The position numbers were made by a program, and so were the translations under genes. The notes below the pieces were generated by a model that saw only the letters and a list, made by a program, of their open reading frames with translations, did not search any database and was not told the origin of the DNA. Shown one piece after another: positions 8,452 to 17,553 of a stretch of 64,000 nt of DNA. Position 1 is the stretch's first letter. Each line of letters starts with the position of its first letter. Origin of the DNA: Bacteriovoracaceae bacterium UBA6153 (GTDB taxonomy: Bacteria > Bdellovibrionota > Bacteriovoracia > Bacteriovoracales > Bacteriovoracaceae); NCBI GenBank assembly GCA_002428265.1, contig DIUR01000027.1, forward strand, positions 310,001-374,000. Direction: 5' to 3'.

Positions 8452-8474
8452 CACCATTATTGTAGGGCAGTTTC
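8452..8474 (-). repeat. right terminal inverted repeat of the IS
   Basis: Read on the minus strand it starts GAAACTGCCCTACA and ends TAATGGTG, pairing with the left end at 7347-7369. Confidence 0.85.
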
Positions 8475-9439
8475 TAATTAATCTGCAGCTGATAAAAAAT
8501 TGAGAACTGCTTGCGGTTTTTTGTAAAAACCTTTGGTGGATTTGGCTGATTTAATTGTTTCAAAGTCTCTTCAAAAAAGTAGTGAAGGTCATCATTCGTT
8601 GATGATTTTAAAATTCTCACCGTGATAATATTTCCTTTCTCATCATAGTCAATTTTTCCAATGAGTAGGTGTTTTCCGTCGAAGACGCTTGCAAGTCCTG
8701 GTCTTGCGACAACTGTTTTTTCATAAGTCGAATAAATTTTAGAATAGTAATTCTGATAGCTTCTTACATAAAAAGAATAATAAGCTTTTTCATCTGAGTT
8801 GAGCTCATCTTCTGAAACACCTTCAGGACGCTCATAACGGATCTCAAAATTTGAAACATTTTGAGTCGCTTTATTCATCGGAATGCTGACACCTTTAACC
8901 GCTTCTTCTTTTAAGATTTCCTGCTCGCGGGCCTTCTGAATAACTTTCTGTTGTTTCGGATTAAAATAAAAATGACCTGACTCACTTGAAGGAGCTGCAT
9001 TTAAAAAATCTTTGGTAAACTGATTCTCAGGAGCTTTTGGTTTTGGTGCAGAATCCGCTGGCGGAATTTTGGGTTTTGGCAAATTCGGCGCAAGATTTTC
9101 AAGAGAGAGATTTCCAGCTGAGCCTTTTTGTCCTTGTTTCGGTGTGACAGGTGGAGGCGGTGGAGTTGGGCGCTTCACAGCAAGATCTGGACGCTGCAGA
9201 TCTTTTTTTCCATTCTTAATTCCGACCTTTCTGTATTTTTCTACATCTGACGGCTTAATGATTTCAATGTCATCAAGCTTGATTGGTCTGGTCATATTTT
9301 TTGTATTGTTTGAGAGATTAGTTAAGAACTCAGAATTATGTAGGTCGTATTTCACGAAGGCAAGAATTGCCGCATGGAGGATGATTGCAGCGATTAAAGC
9401 GTATTTAAATTTAGATGGAAAATCACGGTTCCTGATCAT
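8474..9439 (-). CDS. TonB-like energy transducer / TonB-family protein
   Basis: A short cytoplasmic N-terminus precedes a single membrane helix (ALIAAIILHAAILAFV, about residues 14-29). A proline-rich periplasmic linker follows (RPTPPPPPVTPK and later PKPKAPEN). The C-terminal about 65 residues (GKIDYDEKGNIITVRILKSSTNDDLHYFFEETLKQL...FSIFYQLQIN) have the beta-strand/helix layout of the TonB C-terminal domain. No ExbB/ExbD is adjacent, so it may serve another partner. Its TAG stop takes its last base from the neighbouring IS. Ribosome binding before ATG 9439 is weak. Confidence 0.7.
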   Translation of the reverse strand: MIRNRDFPSKFKYALIAAIILHAAILAFVKYDLHNSEFLTNLSNNTKNMTRPIKLDDIEIIKPSDVEKYRKVGIKNGKKDLQRPDLAVKRPTPPPPPVTPKQGQKGSAGNLSLENLAPNLPKPKIPPADSAPKPKAPENQFTKDFLNAAPSSESGHFYFNPKQQKVIQKAREQEILKEEAVKGVSIPMNKATQNVSNFEIRYERPEGVSEDELNSDEKAYYSFYVRSYQNYYSKIYSTYEKTVVARPGLASVFDGKHLLIGKIDYDEKGNIITVRILKSSTNDDLHYFFEETLKQLNQPNPPKVFTKNRKQFSIFYQLQIN

Positions 9440-9508
9440 TTCGATATCTTACAACTAACGATGATGAAAACACAGGTATTTTTCTCCTATATATTGACCC
9501 AAATTCGT

Positions 9509-9521
9509 AGGGGAGTAGAAT
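9509..9521 (+). promoter_or_regulatory. 13-bp upstream motif shared with 6344-6356
   Basis: AGGGGAGTAGAAT is identical to the copy before the sigma-like gene. It lies 46 bp before the ATG of the kinase-like gene, a position that fits a core promoter or activator site. Confidence 0.4.
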
Positions 9522-9567
9522 TATAGAGGGTAAGAATGCCTTAATACTTTGCAAGGATTGCAATTTC

Positions 9568-11004
9568 ATGAAAAAGATTATCAGTGTATTAGAAAACAAA
9601 AGAAGTATCGCAGGACTATTTCTCCTGGCGGGACTAGTGTTCACTACCTACACAATCCAAGAAAATTCATCACAAGTTAGAAAACTTACTAACTTTGAAA
9701 GTGGAGTTCAAACTTGTTTTACAAGAGTGAACCAAACTTATACTGCCAACCTTCTTGGCGACAGCGCTTCAACCTACCTTACACAAAATTTTCAGAATTT
9801 AACTGAAGAGTGTTTAGCTGAAGGGATCTTGAGTGTTGAAAACTCATTTCAAAAAGATCTTAATGGAGCAGCAAAACAGTTAAGCAATCTTGCTTCTAAT
9901 GTTCACTGGTTTCACGAAGATATTCTCGCTCCAGCAGGGGCAAAAAATCTGGCGGGGAAAGGTGAGGCAAGAGATGTCGGTGCTCGTTTCGAAAAAATTG
10001 AAACAACTAAAGATGAAATCTTAGAATCAACAAATGCAGTAAAGACTCAAATTACAAATTCACTTAATCAACAAAAGAATATATTTTATGTATCAGCAAC
10101 TCTTTTAGTTGTTTTAATGTTAGCTGAATATATGAGCATGACTAAAAAACGCCTTTCTAATGGGGCCCGCGAAAAAGAAGCTCAAGCTGAACTTCTCAAT
10201 AATGGCGGAGCAGCTTCAGTGAAGGTGGGAGAGATTATCAGAGTGGCCCTTGAGCAGAATGAATTATTTAACTGCTCTAAGCTTTTTGCTAATTTCCATG
10301 CTTCTGCTATTTCCGATAAAGGTAAAAACAGAATGACACTAGAGTCACTTGTGACTCCTATCGGAACAGGTTCGAAAAAATCAGAATCTATTATAGATAA
10401 ACTTTGGGAAGATGATTCATTTGGAGTTTCAGCGGATATGTCAGCAGCAAATATTTTAGACGATATCAATCTTGAGCAAATGTGCTCAGGTGTAGTGGAT
10501 CTTTTAGCAGAGAGACTTTTTTCAAAAGGTATCCAGCTTGATATGAATATTCCAGAGAACCTTTTAATCAGAGGTCGCCAGGAAGAGCTGGAGCAGACTA
10601 TGTTCCACTTATTTTCTTACGCCATCAATTCAACGAAGTCAGAAACTGGTGAGAAAAATATCTCAGTATTCTCTCATAAATTAGGTGACGTCGTCTCTTT
10701 TGACATGATTCACTCTGGTTCTGGATTTGATGAGTCTATCCTTAAGCAAAGAGTTGGGCTTGATAACGGAAATTCTGAAATCGATCTTGATCTTCAAATT
10801 TGTCAGTCATTACTAGGTGAGCTTGATGCAAAAGTTCAGCTTGATAATAAACTGGATCAAAATGGGAATACGATTGGTGGAAGAGTGAAAATCATCTTTA
10901 AAACAGGATCGACTGTGACTCAATCGCCAGAAACTTCTCAGCGTCAGCTTGTAGATTTAAAAGTAGGCAGCAAAAAAGACATTCTTGCGACTTTTGCTTC
11001 TTAA
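9568..11004 (+). CDS. membrane sensor protein with degenerate histidine-kinase ATPase domain
   Basis: A first membrane helix (IAGLFLLAGLVFTTYTI, about 12-28) and a second (FYVSATLLVVLMLAEYM, about 173-190) bracket a periplasmic domain of about 140 residues. The C-terminal third (GRQEELEQTMFHLFSYAINSTK...FDMIHSGSGFDESIL...LQICQSLLGELDAKV) follows the HATPase_c order of histidine kinases: N-box helix, a weakened G1 box, and a lid. The phosphoacceptor H-box and the canonical N-box asparagines are not visible, so it may be a pseudokinase or sensor scaffold. AAGGA lies 10 bases before ATG. The product is likely membrane bound. Confidence 0.6.
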   Translation: MKKIISVLENKRSIAGLFLLAGLVFTTYTIQENSSQVRKLTNFESGVQTCFTRVNQTYTANLLGDSASTYLTQNFQNLTEECLAEGILSVENSFQKDLNGAAKQLSNLASNVHWFHEDILAPAGAKNLAGKGEARDVGARFEKIETTKDEILESTNAVKTQITNSLNQQKNIFYVSATLLVVLMLAEYMSMTKKRLSNGAREKEAQAELLNNGGAASVKVGEIIRVALEQNELFNCSKLFANFHASAISDKGKNRMTLESLVTPIGTGSKKSESIIDKLWEDDSFGVSADMSAANILDDINLEQMCSGVVDLLAERLFSKGIQLDMNIPENLLIRGRQEELEQTMFHLFSYAINSTKSETGEKNISVFSHKLGDVVSFDMIHSGSGFDESILKQRVGLDNGNSEIDLDLQICQSLLGELDAKVQLDNKLDQNGNTIGGRVKIIFKTGSTVTQSPETSQRQLVDLKVGSKKDILATFAS

Positions 11005-11016
11005 TTAAACATTATT

Positions 11017-13809
11017 TTATCTAGAGATTTCAGATCTTAAAATACCAGCAATCAGGTCTTCTGTTTCTTTCAGAAGATTCTGTTTGGTGGATTTGAGGTC
11101 TTCAAAGTTCTTAGTTGTCGCAGTCAAATCAAGAATAGTCGGCACTTTAAGATTCAATAAAATATCCGCAATCTTAATTCCATTGGCAGTCTGAAGAATA
11201 TACTTAATAAAATGAACCATCACGGCAGATGAGTGAAGGTGAATAATATCTGTATCACGGTGCTTGAAAATCAGGGACGTTGTCTCTTCGTTGTTCTTGA
11301 TCGTAAGACTGGTCAGAGGCAGTTGCAGGTCGTGATTGTTCTTAATCTTATAATCGACATAAACATCATCGTTTTTCGGGTAAATCGCCTGGGTTTTAAG
11401 CTTCACAAGTGCATTGGCAATCAGCTCATTGCTGAAGTTAAAACTCTGAGGTTTTCCGTCTTCAAGCTCTTGAACCAGTGACTTCATTTGCAGTTTAAAG
11501 TGCGATAAAAGCCCTAAAATATGCCAAGGGTATTCTCTTGAATGTGCTTGAAGGGATTCTTTCACGGCGCTAAATTTTGTCGTCAATTCTAGCGGGTGAA
11601 GGTTTCTTAAGTTGTCAGCTTCTAGGTCAAGAATTTCAAAATTCTTTTTAATGTTGTCTGGCATAAAAAGAGTCGAAGCAAAAAAGTGAGGAACCATTAA
11701 GGATCTCAATTTTGCTTTTAGCTTTGAAGGCCCGTCACTTAATTGTAATTGAATGATCTGGTGACCGAGCATTGAAGAGAAGTACTCTCTAAAAACGTTT
11801 AAGTTAATTGCAGGATGTTTCTGAGTCAGACCGAAGTATGAGTAGAAAGCTGTCCCGTATTGCTCTAATTTCCCGCGATAAGCATCAATAGGAGTGAGTT
11901 CAAGCTTCACGTCCATTGGGTCATTTTGATTAACAATAATTAACAATGGATATTGTCTTTCTGGACCGAATTTAAGGCCCAGCATCTCGCTTCCCAGACT
12001 TCTTTTTTCAGAGCTAAAGTCATCGTGAGAAATGAGTTCGATATTAAAGAACGTATCAAGAGAAGTACTGCTTTTTGTAAGATTCTTAAAGAAGCTCGGG
12101 TGAGGAAGATGCCCAGAGTCTTTATTTGAGACTGATGATACAAGCTTTCCGTCAATAATAGCGTCTTGATGAAACTCAAAGAAGACATCTTTTTCAACTT
12201 CAGCAACAAACATGGGAGTTGTTACCGGGTTTTTTAACTTAATAAAATTCTGGATTTCGCCCACTAATTTATGGAACTTATTAAAACGAGTTAAGTTACC
12301 TTTAAATTCAAAAGATAAACATGATTCTTTAACTTTACGGTTAACTTCAAAGAGGTGTTTATTGCGAACCTGCTCGCTCGTTCTTCTCGTCAAAATATAG
12401 GCAAAGTGAGCAATCTCTCCCTTACCTTTAAGCTCTTCCATGTTCAGACAGGCCTCAACTTTAAATTCTTTTAACAGCTGCTCTACGCGGTCACTGTGAC
12501 TTGGAACAAAGAGTTTTTGGTTTGTGAAAACATAGACGATGGCATCTTTTTTAAGAAACGGCTTTTGTGCCAGGATCTGTTGAATTAAAAAGTGGTGCGG
12601 ATTCGTTTTTGGTAGTTCTGTTAAGTTTAAAACAACTCTGCTGTACAATGTATCGCTCGAAGGCATTCCACCCAAATTAAAGAATGAGGTCTGGCCTATA
12701 CCTTCTTCAATTGAGTTCTTATATTTCTCGCGCATTATTTTACAGATGAACGGGACGATCTCATATTTATGTTCAGCTGCAATCCTCGTCAAGAAACTTA
12801 AAAATTGAAGTTCCTGACATATCTTTAAAAATTGTCCGTCGATGAACTCAAGGCCGTCGAACTCTGGACAAATCAAGTTCGTCCATTGGGAAATTTTTAC
12901 GTTCGTTTCTTGAGCAAGCCAGTGAGACAGGGCCATTGATGAAACGTGGTTTCCTGCAAAACGAGTGTTAATTGTTTTAGGAAGTAGACATAACTTTTGA
13001 TCAGAAAAACTTTTTGTTTTCTGAACAGGGGAAAGCCATGTAGGGAACTTAATTAAAAGTTCATTAACTAAAAGACCAAAAGAAATGTGTGAAAGCGAGT
13101 GAGAGTAATTTCTTATTGAGTAGATTTTATCATCTTTAGGAGTCGAGATAAGTTTAATCAACTCAGTTAAAGTGACATTCTCAAAAGCATCCTTCAGCCT
13201 GATCAGCGAGTCTTTGTATTCAAGCCCAGGTCTATACCAGCTGTACTGATTGATCTGGAGAGAGTCGCACATAAGTTCCGTAGAGCTGTCTTTGACAAAG
13301 ATTTTTCCCAGGAAAGACAGGGGATTCATCAAAATGTCTTCAGTCACTACAATGTTTTGTTCTTTCGCTAAATCCATAATGAATTTAATTCTGAATAAGT
13401 AAATGGCGACAGCTCTGAAGCAGTGAATTTTTAAGAAGTCATCGATGTGTTTTTTTATAGGAGATGTTTCATCCTGAACATGTAACCAGAAATCCTGGTG
13501 CATCGTAACCAGGGATTTATCAATCTTTGCGTACTCAGCAAAATGAAGAAATTCATTGAAGGTTTGAAGCTTCATCGACTTACTTGTTGAACACGATTTT
13601 TTAAATAATGCCTGAGCATCAATGGTTAAATTGCTTAGAGAGTTTTTGATGACGATAGCAGAAGCGGTGATGAGACCTTCACCTTTCCAGCCTGGAATAA
13701 AAAATTCAGATGGATTGAATTGACCATATACGGCTGCCTCATCACTATGTTGTGACGACGGGCCTTCGAAGGGCCTTTGCATATGTGGTTTTAAGTTGAA
13801 AGAATCCAA
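11017..13809 (-). CDS. large protein of unknown function (about 930 residues)
   Basis: I do not recognise a family. The sequence is soluble, with no signal peptide or membrane segment. It is mixed alpha/beta with scattered His and Leu-rich helices, and has low-complexity basic stretches only at the end. I chose TTG 13809 (MDSFNLKPHMQRPFEG) because AGGA stands 8 bases upstream. ATG 13782 has no ribosome binding site, and TTG 13869 has GAGGG too close. It is convergent with the kinase-like gene, 12 bp apart, and stands alone in its direction. It could be a lineage-specific scaffold or enzyme. Confidence 0.6.
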   Translation of the reverse strand: MDSFNLKPHMQRPFEGPSSQHSDEAAVYGQFNPSEFFIPGWKGEGLITASAIVIKNSLSNLTIDAQALFKKSCSTSKSMKLQTFNEFLHFAEYAKIDKSLVTMHQDFWLHVQDETSPIKKHIDDFLKIHCFRAVAIYLFRIKFIMDLAKEQNIVVTEDILMNPLSFLGKIFVKDSSTELMCDSLQINQYSWYRPGLEYKDSLIRLKDAFENVTLTELIKLISTPKDDKIYSIRNYSHSLSHISFGLLVNELLIKFPTWLSPVQKTKSFSDQKLCLLPKTINTRFAGNHVSSMALSHWLAQETNVKISQWTNLICPEFDGLEFIDGQFLKICQELQFLSFLTRIAAEHKYEIVPFICKIMREKYKNSIEEGIGQTSFFNLGGMPSSDTLYSRVVLNLTELPKTNPHHFLIQQILAQKPFLKKDAIVYVFTNQKLFVPSHSDRVEQLLKEFKVEACLNMEELKGKGEIAHFAYILTRRTSEQVRNKHLFEVNRKVKESCLSFEFKGNLTRFNKFHKLVGEIQNFIKLKNPVTTPMFVAEVEKDVFFEFHQDAIIDGKLVSSVSNKDSGHLPHPSFFKNLTKSSTSLDTFFNIELISHDDFSSEKRSLGSEMLGLKFGPERQYPLLIIVNQNDPMDVKLELTPIDAYRGKLEQYGTAFYSYFGLTQKHPAINLNVFREYFSSMLGHQIIQLQLSDGPSKLKAKLRSLMVPHFFASTLFMPDNIKKNFEILDLEADNLRNLHPLELTTKFSAVKESLQAHSREYPWHILGLLSHFKLQMKSLVQELEDGKPQSFNFSNELIANALVKLKTQAIYPKNDDVYVDYKIKNNHDLQLPLTSLTIKNNEETTSLIFKHRDTDIIHLHSSAVMVHFIKYILQTANGIKIADILLNLKVPTILDLTATTKNFEDLKSTKQNLLKETEDLIAGILRSEISR

Positions 13810-14054
13810 CGTTTTAATCCTAAAAATAACCAACCAATTCAATTTGCTTTTGGCATAAAATAGTGACAAACCCTCGCCCGGAAGTCATGTAAAAAAGAGA
13901 AAAATTTGAGATAATGTTTCGACACAAGTCCTGAAAAACACTGGCATATGAGAAACTTCTAAAGATAAGCAATTAGCAGGTCGATAAGATTGTATATAAC
14001 GCGCAATAGTTGCGTAGTTTCTCTAGTGGTTATTCGTTTTTACGAGGGGCGTCT

Positions 14055-14564
14055 ATGGACGATAGTATTTTTGATGAAGCAGACGAAATTTTAGGCCAGG
14101 ATTCTTCAGAAGAAGAAAAAAGCTTCAATGAATCTGAACTGCAAGACATCATGTCTGAGATCGAAGATCTTGAAAAAGAATTCGAATCAGATACAACTTT
14201 GTCTCTTCAAGAACAAATCGATGCCGAGATGGCCACAGTGGTTGAAGCAGTTGAACCAGTCGCAGAGATTCTTGCGTTTGAAAAAGCAACACCAAAAATA
14301 GCAACACCAAAATCATCAACACCTTCAGGCGGCGAAGTTAGTTTCGCTGCTCATGGACAGATGAAATTAAATCTAGATTTCAAAATTGGCGATGAAACCG
14401 CCACTCTTACAATTGATCCGGTTATAGGTCTGGTCGTTATGATGACTGGAGTAGAGCTTTGTATCAACGAAGTTACTGGATGCACTGTCACTATGGATAA
14501 TGGAATGAATTTTACAATTCCTTTGTCGTCTCAGGATAAATCTCTTAAAAAGAAAGCTGTGTAG
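14055..14564 (+). CDS. acidic protein of unknown function
   Basis: This is a 169-residue protein from ATG 14055, with GAGGGG 6 bases upstream; a longer reading from TTG 14010 lacks support. The first about 60 residues are strongly acidic (DEADEILGQDSSEEEKS, SEIEDLEKEFESD) and probably helical or disordered. A T/P/S linker (TPKIATPKSSTPSGG) leads to a C-terminal beta-rich domain (MKLNLDFKIGDETATLTID...). No signal peptide is present. It lies 24 bp before rsmD and may share its transcript. The function is unknown. Confidence 0.7.
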   Translation: MDDSIFDEADEILGQDSSEEEKSFNESELQDIMSEIEDLEKEFESDTTLSLQEQIDAEMATVVEAVEPVAEILAFEKATPKIATPKSSTPSGGEVSFAAHGQMKLNLDFKIGDETATLTIDPVIGLVVMMTGVELCINEVTGCTVTMDNGMNFTIPLSSQDKSLKKKAV

Positions 14565-14588
14565 TTCTTTTTAATCTATTGAGAGTTT

Positions 14589-15194
14589 ATGAGTATTAAA
14601 ATCCTGGGTGGTTTTGCCCGCGGTCAAATCCTTGCTGTTCCAAAAGGCGATCTCATTCGCCCAACTTCAGTTATGTTACGAAGAAGAATTTACGATTCCT
14701 GGCAGAATCTCGACGATGTTATTTTTGTCGACTTATGTGCAGGCTCTGGGGCCATGGGTTTCGAGGCCTGGTCTCGTGGAGCAAAAAAAGTTTATCTCAA
14801 CGAAGTCAGTAAACAAATTTTAAAAACGCTGGAATTTAATCGCGAAAATTTATTAGTTAAAAATCATCATAAGAAAAATGGTGAGATCAGTTGCACTAAT
14901 TTCCCAGCGGAAAAATGGATTAAACAATTCAGAACTGAATATGAAAAATTTACTGATGCAGAAAAAAATGAAACAGTTATTTTTCTAGATCCACCTTATT
15001 CAGAAAAAAGTGTTTATAGCGAAGTTATTCAATACCTCAAATCAGAGTCTTGGTATTTTGGTCAACTTTGGATTGAATCTGATCCTAAAAAAGGTCTTTC
15101 TCAAGAGACTGTAAAAGAGATGGGTCTAACTGCTGTCAAAATCTTCGAGCAAGGCGAGAGCTATATCTTTGTGACAAATTTTCCACAAGCCTGA
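14589..15194 (+). CDS. rsmD: 16S rRNA (guanine(966)-N(2))-methyltransferase RsmD
   Basis: The N-terminus IKILGGFARGQILAVPKGDLIRPTS is the RsmD signature. It is followed by the SAM-binding motif VDLCAGSGAMGFEAWSRGA and the N6/N2-type catalytic motif DPPYSEKSVY. Length (201 residues) is typical. The enzyme methylates G966 of 16S rRNA on the assembled 30S subunit. It has a GAGAG-type ribosome binding site and lies 24 bp after the acidic protein and about 50 bp before the aminotransferase gene. Confidence 0.93.
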   Translation: MSIKILGGFARGQILAVPKGDLIRPTSVMLRRRIYDSWQNLDDVIFVDLCAGSGAMGFEAWSRGAKKVYLNEVSKQILKTLEFNRENLLVKNHHKKNGEISCTNFPAEKWIKQFRTEYEKFTDAEKNETVIFLDPPYSEKSVYSEVIQYLKSESWYFGQLWIESDPKKGLSQETVKEMGLTAVKIFEQGESYIFVTNFPQA

Positions 15195-15245
15195 TTAATT
15201 ATGAAATAATTAAACGAGTATACATCTATCGAAAAGGATTTTGAT

Positions 15246-16481
15246 ATGGAACTCAGTTCTCGTGTAAAAGGCATGGCCGAAAGTGTAACTTTAAAGCTGA
15301 ACTCAAAAGCAATGGAGTTAAGTGAGGCGGGTGTTCAGGTTTATAACTTAACAGCAGGTCAGCTTCCATTCAGACCGCCACAAGATTTCATCGATGCCAT
15401 CAGACTGGAACTCGATTTTTTAAAATCATATCAATATAGCCCCGTCTCAGGATTTCACGATTTAAGAAAAAAACTAATTTCTCATATTGAAGAAACTCGC
15501 GGTATTAATTTTTCGGGGCCAGAGCTTGCCGGAGAGAGTTTTGATTGTGTCGTCTCTAACGGTGCAAAACACTCGATTTCAAATATATTAGGTGCGATTG
15601 TTGATCCAGGTGATGAAGTCATCATCATTGCGCCATACTGGATTTCTTATCCTGAAATGATCAAGTTTTGCAGAGGTGTTCCGGTCATTGTCACGTCATC
15701 TATCTTCGATGTTTTTACACCTCCTTTGCATGAAATTAGAAAAGCGATCTCTGAAAAAACCAAAGCGATTATTATTAATAGCCCGAATAATCCTGCCGGC
15801 ATCCATTATTCAAGTGAGTGGATGAGTGATTTTGCTGATCTTCTTTTAGAGTACCCGGACGTCAGTGTCATCAGTGATGAAATTTATTTTGAAGTTTGTT
15901 ATTACGACCCAAAACCAACTTATTTTTATCAAAAAAGGCCAGAACTTTTAAAGAGGACTATCATCGTGGATGGTATTTCTAAGGCCTTTGCTTCAACTGG
16001 ACTTCGCGTTGGTTATTGTATTGGACCTAAAAATATTTGCAAAGGAATTGAGAATCTTCAAGGGCAGTTAACGAGCAGTGCGAACTCACTCGTTCAACGT
16101 GCGATGATGAATTATAACTTTTCGAACTCTTCTCAATTTTTAACTCCGGTTAAAAATCACCTGAGAGATAATGCCACTATTATCAGAGAGAAATTTAAAG
16201 ACCACGATTTGATGAAATGCTGGTATCAACCGGTTTCTGCTTTCTATTTTATGATTGATTTCACCCAGACTCCGGTCTTTAAAAAATACCAAATTGATAA
16301 AAATGACCGCACAGATTATTCAATGAAAATCTGTGAAGACATGCTAAGTGAGTTGGGAGTGGTGATCGTTCCTGGAACCGACTTCGGAATGAGTAATTCC
16401 GCCCGTATCAGTCTGGTACTTCATAAAGAAGTGTTTTCAGAGGCCATTTTAAAAATCGTTAAGTTCTTGATCCGCACTTAA
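15246..16481 (+). CDS. class I/II PLP-dependent aminotransferase (aspartate aminotransferase-like)
   Basis: This 411-residue fold-type I aminotransferase shows YNLTAGQLPFRPPQDF at the N-terminus, SNGAKHSISN for cofactor phosphate contact, and INSPNNPAG with the conserved asparagine. ISDEIYFE carries the aspartate that pairs with the pyridine nitrogen, and DGISKAFASTGLRVGY holds the Schiff-base lysine. The pattern is that of the AspB/aspartate aminotransferase subfamily (subgroup I gamma/beta). Exact amino-acid specificity cannot be read from the sequence. AAGGA lies 7 bases before ATG. Confidence 0.88.
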   Translation: MELSSRVKGMAESVTLKLNSKAMELSEAGVQVYNLTAGQLPFRPPQDFIDAIRLELDFLKSYQYSPVSGFHDLRKKLISHIEETRGINFSGPELAGESFDCVVSNGAKHSISNILGAIVDPGDEVIIIAPYWISYPEMIKFCRGVPVIVTSSIFDVFTPPLHEIRKAISEKTKAIIINSPNNPAGIHYSSEWMSDFADLLLEYPDVSVISDEIYFEVCYYDPKPTYFYQKRPELLKRTIIVDGISKAFASTGLRVGYCIGPKNICKGIENLQGQLTSSANSLVQRAMMNYNFSNSSQFLTPVKNHLRDNATIIREKFKDHDLMKCWYQPVSAFYFMIDFTQTPVFKKYQIDKNDRTDYSMKICEDMLSELGVVIVPGTDFGMSNSARISLVLHKEVFSEAILKIVKFLIRT

Positions 16482-16560
16482 TCCTCTTTCAGACGGAGGA
16501 AATTTCCCCGGATATCATGAAAACCCTTGTTTCGGCATAATAGAAACAGGGGAATATTAG

Positions 16561-17553
16561 ATGTTTATTCATTCACTCAAATGCTCATTTTTCACCGCTG
16601 TTATACTTCTTTGTGTTTCATGCGGAAAAAGTAAAGATGAAGAAGTCGTCGACGCTTTAAGATCGGCCAATATACTTTTAAGTTCCAAAAAGTGTCAGGA
16701 AGCTATCGATCTTTTAGAGGGAATCGGGCGACAAAATCGTAATGCAAAATATCTCAAAGGCCTGGCAAGCGCATACGGCTGTCGCGCAAATTATTCTACA
16801 ATTACTTTCTTCGGAAGTGATATCAAGAAAACAGCTAATCCAGGTCCTTTAGGTGGAATGACGACCTATACAACTTCTCAGGTCACTCCATCAGGTGATC
16901 TCTCAGATGACCAAAGTTTTAAAGACCTACAAACGGCCATTGATATTCTTTTATACGCAGGTGGAATTGCCGCAACAACAGATCCTTATGCTAGAGAGAG
17001 AGCAAAGTATTTCTCCCTTAACGAAGCAGGGGACATTAATTCAGAATTAGCTTTCATGCTTATGGTTCAGGCCGGAAAGTTTATGAAGGTTTATGGTAAC
17101 GCCAGTGCCGGCGGAGTTAAAGGGGCAGGGACAACCACGACAAATAAATGTTTCACAGATTACTCACATGTTACAAACGTGATCATCGAGGCAGGGATTT
17201 CTGCACTTCCAGGATCATGTAAGATGAAAAACTCTTCTCATCCAGAACTGGACTCCACTCTTGTTTCATCTGACGAAAGAAAAAAGCGCCTGTGTGAAGG
17301 TGTCGTTTTAATGAACTCAATCGTCGATATTTTACCGGTTGTTTTAGCGACAGCTGCAGGTGGAGACATTGAAGATATTTCAAGTGTAACCGGGGAGATT
17401 GCAAAAGGAAGAAAACTTCTTTCAGACAATGTTCCTGAGATTGCGCCACTACTAAATACATTAAGCCAAAAAAACTGCGTGGATAATGCAGATATAGATG
17501 AAGAGATGCTTGAGACTTATTACGTCGGTGTTTACGAGACTATTTTTCAATGA
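16561..17553 (+). CDS. lipoprotein of unknown function, coupled to a barrel protein
   Basis: The signal peptide ends in a lipobox (LLCVSC, Cys at residue 21). The mature N-terminus (VVDALRSANILLSSKKCQEAIDLLEGIGRQNRNAKYLKGLASAYGC) looks like a TPR-type helical pair. The remainder contains about six further cysteines and T/G-rich loops. GGGGA precedes ATG by 9 bases. The stop overlaps the start of the next gene (ATGA), so the lipoprotein and the outer-membrane protein are probably made together and may form one envelope complex. No known family was recognised. Confidence 0.75.
   Translation: MFIHSLKCSFFTAVILLCVSCGKSKDEEVVDALRSANILLSSKKCQEAIDLLEGIGRQNRNAKYLKGLASAYGCRANYSTITFFGSDIKKTANPGPLGGMTTYTTSQVTPSGDLSDDQSFKDLQTAIDILLYAGGIAATTDPYARERAKYFSLNEAGDINSELAFMLMVQAGKFMKVYGNASAGGVKGAGTTTTNKCFTDYSHVTNVIIEAGISALPGSCKMKNSSHPELDSTLVSSDERKKRLCEGVVLMNSIVDILPVVLATAAGGDIEDISSVTGEIAKGRKLLSDNVPEIAPLLNTLSQKNCVDNADIDEEMLETYYVGVYETIFQ

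Larger units (their letters stand above)
7347..8474. mobile_element. complete IS1-like insertion sequence, 1128 bp
   Basis: The element is bounded by 23-bp terminal inverted repeats with two mismatches and carries a single transposase gene on the minus strand. TAATT occurs directly outside both ends (7342-7346 and 8475-8479) and is the likely target duplication. The palindromic target TTAATTAA makes the duplication length ambiguous. The element lies precisely between the stop codons of two convergent genes. Removing it restores the same TAA for the upstream gene and a TAA in place of TAG for the downstream gene, so no coding is lost. High similarity of the ends suggests recent activity. Confidence 0.85.

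Noticed and set aside
7341..8481. Truncation of the anti-sigma and TonB-like genes by the insertion sequence
   Set aside because: Removing the element gives the same reading and stop for both genes, so no truncation occurred.
9069..9458. 129-codon plus-strand frame opposite the TonB-like gene
   Set aside because: Mirror of the proline-rich linker (Pro codons give Gly/Phe on the other strand); no ribosome binding site.
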